DNA of 59,425 bases from CAZBNB01 sp964493245 (lineage in GTDB: Bacteria > Pseudomonadota > Gammaproteobacteria > Legionellales > Legionellaceae), in NCBI GenBank assembly GCA_964493245.1, contig CAZBNB010000018.1, forward strand, positions 1-59,425. The letters are read 5' to 3'. A model generated the notes under the pieces. It had not been told where the DNA came from, did not search any database, and saw nothing but the letters and a program-made list of their open reading frames with translations. Shown here in pieces: positions 52,689 to 59,425 of this stretch (the first letter of the stretch is position 1; each line of letters opens with the position of its first letter). The position numbers were made by a program, and so were the translations under genes.

Positions 52689-54494
52689 ATGGGCATTTTT
52701 TTAGAAACTAAAAGACTAATACTGAAAACAGCTGAATTATCCGATCTCGACCTGTTAGTAGCATTAAGATCTGATTTAGAAGTAATGGAGAATACGGGCT
52801 ATGGCCGTACTCAGACAAAAGACGAGGTAAGAGAGTACTTGGATTTTGCTATGCCTTACCAAGAAAAGCATGGAATGGGATTTTGCTTGGTATTTGAAAA
52901 AGAAAGCGGAAACTTTGTTGGGGAGGCAGGTTTATTCCATCTACTATTTGATGATACACAACCCGAAATTGAACTGGGCTACCATTTGCATAAAAAGTTT
53001 TGGGAGAAAGGCTATGGTACCGAATTAGCAAGGGCACTAATTCGATGGGGGTTTCAGCACTTATCAATTAACAAGCTCATTTCTACCACCTATCCGGATA
53101 ATATCGCTTCTCAAAAAGTATTACAGAAAGCAGGATTTGATTGCATAAGTAAAAAACAATTGCCTGATGGCGAGGAATTATTTTGGTATGAAATTTACAA
53201 GAATGATTCTGTTGAATTAGTGCCTTATGACCCACAGTGGTCAAAGATGGCTGGACTGGAAATCAAAAGGCTACGAGAAATCCTGCCAGCTCATCATATT
53301 ATTGATATTCAACATGTTGGTAGCACTGCTATTCCAGGAATGTTAGCTAAGCCCATTATTGATATTCAAATTATTGTTGATTCTTTAACCGCCATAAAAC
53401 AGACAGCGATAGATGTACTGAAAGCTTATGACTATGTATATTGGGCTGAAGACCCTGATCCTGAAAAAATGTTTTTTGTAAAAGGGATGCCACCATTTGG
53501 TGAAAAGCGAACGCACCATGTTCACATTATTGAGCCTAAATCAAAGCGTGGGCAAGATAGAATCATTTTTAGGGATTATTTGATTGCCCATCCTGAGGTA
53601 GCTCGTGAGTATGAACAATTAAAAATAAAATTGGCGCAAGAATATACTTATGACCGTGAGCAGTATACCGATGCTAAAACACAATTCATTGATAGTGTAT
53701 TAGGCAAAACTTTAGCAACTGGTCAAATCCTGAACTCGACAAAATATAAAGAAATAAATAATCTGCTGAGGCAGCTTCTTTTTCAAGTACAAACCATTTT
53801 AACAAATGAATTTGTTGGTATGTACATTGGTGGCTCTCTCGCAAGCGATTCTTTCAATAGCGAAACAAGTGATATTGATTGCTACATTATTACGACCAAG
53901 GTGCTTTCTGAAAATATGGTCAGAAAGGTTGAGGAAATGCACCATCAGTTCTATTCAAGTAAATTACAATATGTGAAGAAAATTGAAGCTTCCTACATTC
54001 CCCAAAAAGATCTCTTAGGTTTTGATCCCCAAGGCATGCGTCCTTATTTTAATGAAGGCCGCTATTACTTGGGGCATTACGGTAATAACTATTTAATTGA
54101 ACTGTTTGTACTAAGGGAAAAAGGAATTTCAATTGCAGGACCGGATATAAAATACTTAATTAAAGAAATATCTACTCAAAATTTGAAAGCAGCCATAAAG
54201 AAAAATTTGCATGAATATTGGGAGACTAACTTAATCGATTTTTCAAAATTTAAGCGCAGTGATTATCAGGTATTTGCGATTTTAACCATGTGCCGAACCC
54301 TTTATTCTTTAGAAACAGGCAAAATAACTTCTAAAATAGAAGCAGCACAATGGGTTATGCAGAAGCTTGATACCAAATGGAAAAATTTGATTGAATTAGC
54401 TATAGCTTGGAAACCAAGCCAGGAAATAAATAGATTAGAGGATACGCAGAATTTTGTCAGATATGTGCTGAATAAAAGCCGCAGCTATAAATGA
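52689..54494 (+). CDS. Three-domain fusion: GNAT acetyltransferase, GrpB, nucleotidyltransferase
   Basis: 601 aa. Residues 1-170: GNAT acetyltransferase (LILKTAELSDLDLLVALRSD, EKGYGTELARALIRWGF, YPDNIASQKVLQKAGF). Residues about 175-340: GrpB family (VELVPYDPQWSKMA, IQHVGSTAIPGMLAKPIIDI, THHVHIIEPKS). Residues about 350-600: nucleotidyltransferase with the aminoglycoside adenylyltransferase pattern GGSLASDSFNSETSDID (G381, S383, catalytic D395 and D397) and a C-terminal helical domain (AILTMCRTLYSLETGKITSK). GrpB-like and ANT-like folds are related, so this may be two NTase folds plus an acetyltransferase. Activity against aminoglycosides is possible but unproven. It has a weak ribosome site and lies between the two att copies. 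Confidence 0.85.
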   Translation: MGIFLETKRLILKTAELSDLDLLVALRSDLEVMENTGYGRTQTKDEVREYLDFAMPYQEKHGMGFCLVFEKESGNFVGEAGLFHLLFDDTQPEIELGYHLHKKFWEKGYGTELARALIRWGFQHLSINKLISTTYPDNIASQKVLQKAGFDCISKKQLPDGEELFWYEIYKNDSVELVPYDPQWSKMAGLEIKRLREILPAHHIIDIQHVGSTAIPGMLAKPIIDIQIIVDSLTAIKQTAIDVLKAYDYVYWAEDPDPEKMFFVKGMPPFGEKRTHHVHIIEPKSKRGQDRIIFRDYLIAHPEVAREYEQLKIKLAQEYTYDREQYTDAKTQFIDSVLGKTLATGQILNSTKYKEINNLLRQLLFQVQTILTNEFVGMYIGGSLASDSFNSETSDIDCYIITTKVLSENMVRKVEEMHHQFYSSKLQYVKKIEASYIPQKDLLGFDPQGMRPYFNEGRYYLGHYGNNYLIELFVLREKGISIAGPDIKYLIKEISTQNLKAAIKKNLHEYWETNLIDFSKFKRSDYQVFAILTMCRTLYSLETGKITSKIEAAQWVMQKLDTKWKNLIELAIAWKPSQEINRLEDTQNFVRYVLNKSRSYK

Positions 54495-54571
54495 TGAACC
54501 AGAAATCATCACTTTTTAGAATTAGTGTTATCTCGTAGAGCACCAAAGTAGCTTAGAATAAGCAAAAAATC

Positions 54572-55507
54572 TTATTTAGCTTGATCTGGAAAATTTATAC
54601 ATTTATCCGTTTGCGCTAATTCATTTATCACGTTGCGTGTAATTGATGCTATAAGATCATTGTGGGTCAGTGCATCTTTCTTATTGTGTACAGAATATAT
54701 TGCGACAACAATGGGGGCGCAATTTGACGGCCAAATTATTCCAATATCGTTAGAAATTCCATAATCAGTGCCAGAGCCTGTTTTATCAGCAACAATCCAT
54801 CCTTTTGGAACACCTGCACGGATTCGAGCATCTCCAGTAGTATTAGCTTTCATCCAGTTTACTAATTGTTCTCGTTGAGGTGAGGCTAAAACATTACCAA
54901 GCATTAGTTTTTTTAAGCTTTTTGCCATAGCTGTAGGTGTTGAAGTATCACGCAAATTATTAGGATCAGAATTTAAATCAGGCTCCCAGCTATTTATTTG
55001 GAACGTATTATCTCCAATAGAGCGAGCAAAAGCGGTAACAGTCTCAGGTCCCCCCAGCTCTTTCACGATAAGGTTTGTTGCGGTATTGTCACTATACATC
55101 ATGGCTGCAGAACATAGTTCAGATATTGTCATTCCATCAGCAACATGCTTTTCAGTAATGGGTGACCAAAAAACCAAATCTTTTTTTGTATAATTTATTT
55201 TTTGTTGAAGCAAATGCTTATCTGCCATGCTGCGCTTTAGGATTGCAGAAACTGCCATCACCTTAAATGTACTTTGTATGGGAAAATGTTCGTTAGCTCG
55301 ATATTGGATTTGCTGCTTGTTTGCAGTATTTATTGCAACTACACCAATCTTTTCATCATTAAGGGATGCCTCAAGAGCCGCTAATTTTTTCTCTATAGGT
55401 ATGGGTTGAGTTTGTTCAGTATTAGCAAAAGCGGGAATGTAAGTGCCAATAAAAATAGTCGTGATAGTACTCATTAAAAATGAGCGTTTAAGTGAAGAAA
55501 AATTCAT
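54572..55507 (-). CDS. Class A beta-lactamase
   Basis: 311 aa with a signal peptide (FLMSTITTIFIGTYIPAFA). The serine beta-lactamase motifs are all present: STFK (nucleophile S79 in this numbering), SDN (YSDNTATN), the omega-loop EPDLN (general base Glu) and KTG (VADKTGSGTDYG). It hydrolyses beta-lactams in the periplasm. It is not identical to any common clinical enzyme I can recall. ATG 55507 has AGG upstream and gives a normal signal peptide; a GTG eight codons earlier is less likely. It is carried on the segment between the two att copies. Confidence 0.95.
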   Translation of the reverse strand: MNFSSLKRSFLMSTITTIFIGTYIPAFANTEQTQPIPIEKKLAALEASLNDEKIGVVAINTANKQQIQYRANEHFPIQSTFKVMAVSAILKRSMADKHLLQQKINYTKKDLVFWSPITEKHVADGMTISELCSAAMMYSDNTATNLIVKELGGPETVTAFARSIGDNTFQINSWEPDLNSDPNNLRDTSTPTAMAKSLKKLMLGNVLASPQREQLVNWMKANTTGDARIRAGVPKGWIVADKTGSGTDYGISNDIGIIWPSNCAPIVVAIYSVHNKKDALTHNDLIASITRNVINELAQTDKCINFPDQAK

Positions 55508-55567
55508 GTTGTTTGCCTGTTTTAAAAACACTATTGGGTAAGGTTAAGGAGGTACTCATATAATCAA

Positions 55568-55708
55568 CTATGTCCCTGTAATTTCCATTAAGAACGCTAC
55601 GCCATCGGGCGTCATCGATTCTTTGATGAATTTAAAACCAACTTTTTTATAGCAATTAATTGTATTAGTTCCGCAGCTTTCAGAACTGAAAAATCCAATC
55701 GAAACAAA
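55568..55708 (-). pseudogene. C-terminal remnant of a GNAT acetyltransferase
   Basis: On the minus strand the frame reads IGFFSSESCGTNTINCYKKV, then GFKFIKESMTPDGVAFLMEI and TGT stop. NCYKKVGFKFI is the typical last alpha-helix/beta-strand of GNAT enzymes. Upstream the frame runs into the 3' end of the antitoxin gene, and no N-terminal half is found. It occupies the gap between bla and the toxin-antitoxin pair. Confidence 0.65.
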
Positions 55709-56032
55709 TTAAGATTTTACTTCACCTAAAGCAGCATGAACTTTACTCAATAATTTCAAAGACACTTTGTTTTGATTTTCAATTTTACTGACGTAAGCTT
55801 GCGTAACACTCATCAGCTTGGCTAGATCTTCTTGTGTGATACCTGCTTGAATGCGAGCTAAGGCAACGGGATTATCGATATAATCAGCAGGATCAAACGC
55901 CTCATAATCTTCACTTTCTTGCGTATGTCTTAATTGCTCAGTAATTTGATGGCGCAAGGCATGGTAGGTGGCTATGGGTAATAGGACATACTCGACTTTA
56001 CCATCCATTGATTTAATTGTTTGTAGGTTCAT
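55709..56032 (-). CDS. XRE-family antitoxin
   Basis: 107 aa. The C-terminal two-thirds is a helix-turn-helix domain (IQAGITQEDLAKLMSVTQAY, VSKIENQNKVSLKLLSKVHA). The N-terminal part (MDGKVEYVLLPIATYHALRH) matches antitoxins placed behind RelE-type toxins. Its ATG overlaps the stop of the upstream toxin gene, the toxin-first order of HigBA-type systems. It likely binds the toxin and represses the operon. Confidence 0.88.
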   Translation of the reverse strand: MNLQTIKSMDGKVEYVLLPIATYHALRHQITEQLRHTQESEDYEAFDPADYIDNPVALARIQAGITQEDLAKLMSVTQAYVSKIENQNKVSLKLLSKVHAALGEVKS

Positions 56033-56293
56033 TTATAAGCGCCTCCACGGGGTTTAATTTTCTCAATCGAAATAATTTTTACTTCGTTATCTCTATCGAA
56101 AATAATTCGCCACTGTCCAACACGTAGGCGAAAATAGGGTTCGCCTTGTAACTTTTTTTATATCCAAGCTTGCGTTATCTGGATTTTCTCCCAACAATAC
56201 AATCTTTTCTGTAACTCTGGTTCTGTCAGGTTGTGGTACACTTTGAAGTGCTTTTTTAGCCTGTTTTTTGATCAGCAACGTGTACGACACCAT
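56029..56293 (-). pseudogene. RelE-type toxin with a frameshift at a run of seven A
   Basis: The first half reads MVSYTLLIKKQAKKALQSVP through LDIKK. Then a run of seven A (plus-strand T 56153-56159) throws the frame off and the 0-frame ends after 66 residues. In the other frame the RelE-type C-terminus continues: KLQGEPYFRLRVGQWRIIFD, then RDNEVKIISIEKIKPRGGAYK stop. Six A would give an intact 87-residue toxin. The full frame ends at 56029 with TGA overlapping the antitoxin ATG. It may be a true mutation, a sequencing error in a homopolymer, or an expression switch by slippage. Confidence 0.8.
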
Positions 56294-56509
56294 AAAACCT
56301 TGTTATTATTCTTTAATAGTTATTATAGGTTATATTTGGTTATATTTCTAGTAGTAAGATGCGCATTAGATTTAGTGGCAATCTAGTGGCACGAGATGAC
56401 AAGAAACTATAGTTAATGGCAACAAATGATAATTAATAAATTTAGCTAACAATTTGATTATATTATCGTTATTTGTCGTGTATTATTGCCCTTAATAGCG
56501 CGATCGGCG

Positions 56510-56549
56510 ATTCGTAATCAATAGGTCGTGTGTTCGATTCACATCAACG
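56510..56549 (+). other. Attachment site 2: 3' half of tRNA-Thr(CGU)
   Basis: The same 18-bp core ATTCGTAATCAATAGGTC as 52482-52499, followed by GTGTGTTCGATTCACAT, a T arm with a full 5-bp stem, and CAACGG. The 5' half of the tRNA is missing (the preceding bases GATCGGCG do not pair with TCAAT). The 4-kb segment between the two copies carries the fusion enzyme, bla and the toxin-antitoxin genes. The rest of 56294-56598 shows no gene. Confidence 0.75.
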
Positions 56550-56598
56550 GTATCAGTTGTGGTAATGGTTGCAGAGGATTGAGTTAAAGTTAAAAATT

Positions 56599-56940
56599 TC
56601 ATGTAGAGGCAGTGTAGAAAGATGGAGGATGATTTTTCGGATTTATAGCTAAGTTTGGACGACATTGCTTCTTTATTCGGAGCCCCAGTTGTGACGGTAT
56701 TTGCAATGTCCATGTTTCTAGAAGCAGTAATTCTTTTTGTATGAGTTTATTCTTGGCTATGGAAAAAGGTGAGCCCTCCTCATGTAGCCATCGATAAAAT
56801 TCATTTTTATGTATTTGTTGATCAATCATATTGAGATCTTCAGACTCAGAAGCTAAAAGCTCATATAAAGCTTGTGAGCCATCGGAATACTCTTTTAAAT
56901 CTATTTTGTAATGGCGACTGTTTGATTTATTTTTAATCAT
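56599..56940 (-). CDS. Hypothetical protein (113 aa) next to att site 2
   Basis: Not recognised. Mostly helical and charged (LKEYSDGSQALYELLASESE, HKNEFYRWLHEEGSPFSIAK), no membrane segment or signal peptide. Its C-terminal 20 residues (NPKNHPPSFYTAST) look unlike the rest and lie 50-70 bp from the att sequence, so the end may have been replaced during integration. It starts 8 bp after the BRO-type gene stop, probably in the same transcript, with no clear ribosome site. Confidence 0.5.
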   Translation of the reverse strand: MIKNKSNSRHYKIDLKEYSDGSQALYELLASESEDLNMIDQQIHKNEFYRWLHEEGSPFSIAKNKLIQKELLLLETWTLQIPSQLGLRIKKQCRPNLAINPKNHPPSFYTAST

Positions 56941-56948
56941 TTTGATGT

Positions 56949-57791
56949 CTACTGTTCTTCTGGCTCAATTGGAATTTTTTTCAAATTCATATAATTTTGA
57001 GAGGTGGTAACTTTTTTACCGGATTTTTTTTCTAAATCTTTAAGTGCACTCCCTGCTACCTCACCACCAGCAAGGGCTGCGTGCTTATTCTCGTCAAACC
57101 CTTGCGCGTCTTTGTTGCGTGCAATCTCTGTTGTTGATGCTTCTCCTAGCATGGTAAAAATCAGCTCAAGATCAGTCATGTGGTCGCGAAGGTTTTGGCG
57201 CTCTAAGCCCTTAAGCTGTTTGTATTCAGAAGGGGTCATACCAAAAGTAGCTTTTGATATTTCAGCTGTGAGTATGGCGTATTCTTTATTTGAACCAACG
57301 TCACGGGTTTTCCATTCTTCAGTAAGCTCACTGCGAATTTGAATGCCACGCATTCTTTTTTCAATCCATGCATCGGGGTAGCCTTTGGCTTTGTAGAGTT
57401 CTCTGGCACGTTGAGACGCTAATTCTGGATCTTCAATTTCTTGTACTCGTTCATAACCTACTTTGGCAAGCCAGCGTTTGAATGGTTCTGCTTTTGCTGA
57501 TGGAATGGATTGGATAATACGAAATATCCCTTCGGTGTTTGCACAATTAAGTTTTTGTATGCCTCCATCTGTCTCTATTGAAAGGGGGGTGGCAATTTGC
57601 CCCCACCCTTTGTTCAATTCTGGATCACGCCGTTTCATGTCTTTTAAATAGCCTGATGGTTGTACCGAATCTGTCAATGCAGCCACCACATCAACGATCA
57701 CGAACCACCAAGCCTCATTATGAAAAGTTCGGCGAATCTTATAATCATTAAAAACCACAAGATGATTTTCAGGCACAATATTTTTATTCAT
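56949..57791 (-). CDS. BRO-N domain protein (phage antirepressor/DinD-like)
   Basis: 280 aa. The N-terminal BRO domain (VVFNDYKIRRTFHNEAWWFV, VVAALTDSVQPSGYLKDMKR, KLNCANTEGIFRIIQSIPS-AKAEPFKRWLAKVG) is followed by a helical C-terminal half (YAILTAEISKATFGMTPSEY, FTMLGEASTTEIARNKDAQG) like that of DinD-type proteins. BRO-N proteins bind DNA and act as antirepressors in phages and islands. Three similar palindromes lie just upstream of its start. Confidence 0.85.
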   Translation of the reverse strand: MNKNIVPENHLVVFNDYKIRRTFHNEAWWFVIVDVVAALTDSVQPSGYLKDMKRRDPELNKGWGQIATPLSIETDGGIQKLNCANTEGIFRIIQSIPSAKAEPFKRWLAKVGYERVQEIEDPELASQRARELYKAKGYPDAWIEKRMRGIQIRSELTEEWKTRDVGSNKEYAILTAEISKATFGMTPSEYKQLKGLERQNLRDHMTDLELIFTMLGEASTTEIARNKDAQGFDENKHAALAGGEVAGSALKDLEKKSGKKVTTSQNYMNLKKIPIEPEEQ

Positions 57792-57824
57792 CTAAGATCT
57801 CCTATTTGTTCTTTTTATTTCCTG

Positions 57825-57939
57825 AATTTGGCATACACTGTGTGCCAAATTAGATTCGTTTCTGAATTCGGTACTCACTGCGTACCGAATTCATTAATAC
57901 ACATCTTTCTATGATTTGGATCCCACTGCGGTCCAAATT
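57825..57939. repeat. Three spaced palindromes with a shared CACTG centre
   Basis: 57825-57851 (AATTTGGCATACACTGTGTG, then CCAAATT), 57863-57893 (12-bp perfect arms TGAATTCGGTAC / GTACCGAATTCA) and 57914-57939 (ATTTGGATCCCACTGCGGTC, then CAAAT). Each has the form ATT-GG-n-CACTG-n-CC-AAT, and the centres are about 40-50 bp apart. They lie between the BRO-type gene start and the end of the truncated integrase gene. Confidence 0.65.
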
Positions 57940-58958
57940 AAACAAACATTGTGTGCTGCTGATCCATAGCTGGGATGTTGATTACTTCCGCTGAATCACG
58001 TAGCTTCATGCACTTCAAAATATAATCAGTAATGAGTTGCATAGGTTTCCTTAAACGCTCAACATCAGCCACAATGTAACCCGCAGTTACATCATTGGTC
58101 ATTTTGTGATTCATTAATCGTTTGAGTGCATAGGCGGGTATATCTAAGCTTTCGGCAATCGTAATAAATGTGCGCCTTAGGTCATGAACGGTAAAGTGAA
58201 TACCTGTGGCTTTAATAACATGTGCCATTTGTTTACGTGGTTCAATAATGTGACCAGCAGCGCCAGTACCCTGAAATACATAATCATTAATTTGATTTTG
58301 CTTACGCCGTTTTAATAAATCATAGAGAAAATCAGATAAAGGCAGGGTATGAGGCTCGTGATTTTTTGTATCAAGTATCCGCATGGTTTTTGCAGCTAAA
58401 TCGATCTGCTCCCATTTTAATGTAGCAGCTTCTTGTCGGCGTAATCCGCTAAAAAGAATCAGCAATAAGTAATCTTTTAAAGTCGTGTTTTGTAATTCGT
58501 TTACTGCTTGGTACCACTCGGGTAACTCGTTTGGCTTGATGTAAGTTTGACGCCGTTCGATACGATACCAAGCACGTGTTTGTGATAAACGTTTAACAGG
58601 ATTTTCCGGAATAAGTGAGCGACCGTCGGCATCTTCATATTGCCCAGCAGCAAAATTAAATAAGGCTCTCAATACTCTCATGGCAAGGTTGGCATAGGCC
58701 TCGCCCAATTGTTCATGGTGCTTGGCAATTTTGTCTTTAGTAATTGAAATGATGGGCTTATTACACCATTGTTCGAATGCTTTACTAATGACTTGCTTAT
58801 AATTGGTGATGGTTGATTGTTTAAGTGTTTTTCGTACTTGAATATAGTCATTAAGAACTTCAATTAATGTAATACTCTTCATTTTATCTGCACGTTTTTC
58901 TGCAATAGGGTCACCGCCAGTACTTATATGGCCAATCAATCTTTTAATGCAAGAGGGT
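57938..58958 (-). pseudogene. Tyrosine integrase lacking its N-terminal domain
   Basis: The reading frame aligns with the complete integrase at 51082-52323 from LIGxIxxGGDPIA onward, with all catalytic residues kept (SGLRRQEAATL, HDLRRTF, LMNHKMTND, AGYI). About the first 80 residues, the DUF4102-type arm-binding domain, are missing: upstream of KRLIGHISTGGDP the match ends within a few codons and the frame meets a stop, at the antitoxin gene end. The first available start is TTG 58939. It is probably inactive for integration by itself. Confidence 0.85.
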
Positions 58959-58973
58959 GAAAATGCAGCTCAT
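58944..58973 (-). pseudogene. Stub of the toxin gene that followed the Phd-type antitoxin
   Basis: An ATG overlaps the antitoxin stop (ATGA), the usual coupling of antitoxin-toxin pairs, and opens MSCIFTLLH before a stop where the integrase sequence begins. The simplest reading is that the toxin gene was cut off here by the rearrangement that also truncated the integrase. Too short to name a toxin family. Confidence 0.35.
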
Positions 58974-59221
58974 AGATTATCAAGCTCTACCTTAATTGAT
59001 GTGAATGGCGCTGAAAGGCGTTGTTCTACGATGTTTTTTAGCTCGTTATCATCAACAGCATCCATTAGTTTTTCAAACGTTTCCACTGGGATCAAATAAG
59101 CGGCTGCTATGTTGTGATTGAGAATAACCACGGGCATTCCATGCGCATCATTAATGAGCTTGGTTGGATTTTTCTTTAATTCGCTAATGCTAGCGACTTG
59201 TGTTGCATATAAAGTTTGCAT
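58970..59221 (-). CDS. Phd/YefM-type antitoxin (orphan)
   Basis: 83 aa. The Phd/YefM fold pattern is clear: YATQVASISELKKNPTKLIN, DAHGMPVVILNHNIAAAYLI, PVETFEKLMDAVDDNEL. Such antitoxins repress their operon and neutralise a RelE/ParE/Doc-type toxin through the C-terminal tail. Here no toxin gene follows; a truncated integrase lies in its place. The gap 59222-59319 must hold its promoter. Confidence 0.88.
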   Translation of the reverse strand: MQTLYATQVASISELKKNPTKLINDAHGMPVVILNHNIAAAYLIPVETFEKLMDAVDDNELKNIVEQRLSAPFTSIKVELDNL

Positions 59222-59319
59222 TTTTAAGACCTAAATAAAGACCAGTATTGTGGTTTAATTATAGGGTTTATTATGCTGGTATGTCAAACTGTATGCGCGG
59301 GGTCAATCATGGTCACTCA

Positions 59320-59425
59320 AGTTTCTGTTCCTAGGCGGTATGTACGATTATCGTGCCCTTATTTTTCAACCGATGTAATGGGTAAATGAGCATATTCTGG
59401 AAATTGCTCGGCTATGAGTTTACGC
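59320..59425 (-). pseudogene. Broken N-terminal part of an APH-type phosphotransferase gene
   Basis: Reading the minus strand from the window edge gives RKLIAEQFPEYAHLPITSVE-K, then a TAA (59359-59361), then in the same frame GHDNRTYRLGTE before homology ends and a TGA follows. This matches the N-terminus of aminoglycoside phosphotransferase-like proteins (KLIxEQFPxWxxLPI...GxDNRTFRLG). The internal TAA stands where related proteins often have a glutamine codon. Only the N-lobe start remains; the true start lies outside the window. Confidence 0.6.

Noticed and set aside
56510..56549. A functional tRNA gene at the CGT anticodon-loop sequences (also 52482-52516)
   Set aside because: No D arm or 5' acceptor strand precedes either copy, and the bases before the loop do not pair with the 3' anticodon stem. 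They are 3' fragments, best read as att sites.
57825..57939. CRISPR array
   Set aside because: Only three units, each a different palindrome with unequal spacing and no identical repeats; no cas genes anywhere in the window.
48541..59425. A prophage
   Set aside because: Integrases and a BRO-type antirepressor are present, but no capsid, tail, terminase, lysis cassette or replication genes. The lysozyme-fold gene is better explained by its overlapping periplasmic partner.

Overview
The window looks like a chromosomal segment of an AT-rich gammaproteobacterium, most likely in or near the Legionellales (Legionella, Coxiella, Berkiella-like host-associated bacteria). This rests on gene content: gammaproteobacterial hemCDXY and ccm operons, recQ, mrp and parE, a eukaryote-type ecto-NTPDase (CD39 family), a kinase-like protein with a helical repeat tail, and a secreted-effector-like protein resembling the SpvC/OspF lyases. 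The genus cannot be fixed from the sequence alone.

Layout. 1-492: the 3' end of a 23S rRNA gene, a spacer carrying a repeat, a 5S rRNA gene and a hairpin. 555-4811: a giant unrecognised protein. 4998-10890: a BenE-type transporter, rsgA, then a tightly overlapped set cca-orn-queH-CDF transporter. 11065-14930 (minus): hemC-hemD-hemX-hemY, with hemD apparently starting at ATT. 14985-17480: an amino-acid permease and a TPR protein. 17825-25424: cytochrome c maturation genes ccmAB and ccmCDEFGHI, split by an opposite-strand effector-like gene at 19127-20311. 25499-35110: chorismate mutase, an odd MATE-like transporter, dusA, hemF-pyrE, parE, mrp, recQ. 35644-38604: a three-gene valine catabolism set. 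38898-48465: prfC, the kinase-like protein, a small secreted protein, comEC and the NTPDase.

48541-59425 is an accessory region. It holds an IS3-type remnant, a lysozyme-fold protein overlapped by a signal-peptide protein (possible antibacterial toxin and immunity pair), a complete tyrosine integrase coupled to a YhcG-type nuclease gene, two copies of a tRNA-Thr(CGU) 3'-half attachment sequence, a three-domain GNAT-GrpB-nucleotidyltransferase fusion, a class A beta-lactamase, a toxin-antitoxin pair whose toxin is frameshifted, a BRO-type gene, a truncated second integrase, an orphan Phd-like antitoxin, and the broken start of an aminoglycoside-phosphotransferase-like gene. No phage structural or conjugation genes are present.

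Nearly every gap without coding sequence is filled with palindromic MITE-like repeats, called families A to H here. Families A, B, C and D recur within the window. One B element sits inside a C element with a 5-bp duplicated target, direct evidence that B has moved. The repeats lie at the edges of the effector-like genes, in the rRNA operon spacer, and directly against comEC, where a repeat end supplies the ribosome binding site. Functionally the core supplies haem synthesis (hemC, D, X, Y, F) and haem attachment to cytochrome c (ccm), with tRNA and RNA upkeep genes. The accessory parts suggest host interaction, competition with other bacteria and resistance genes acquired by transfer.
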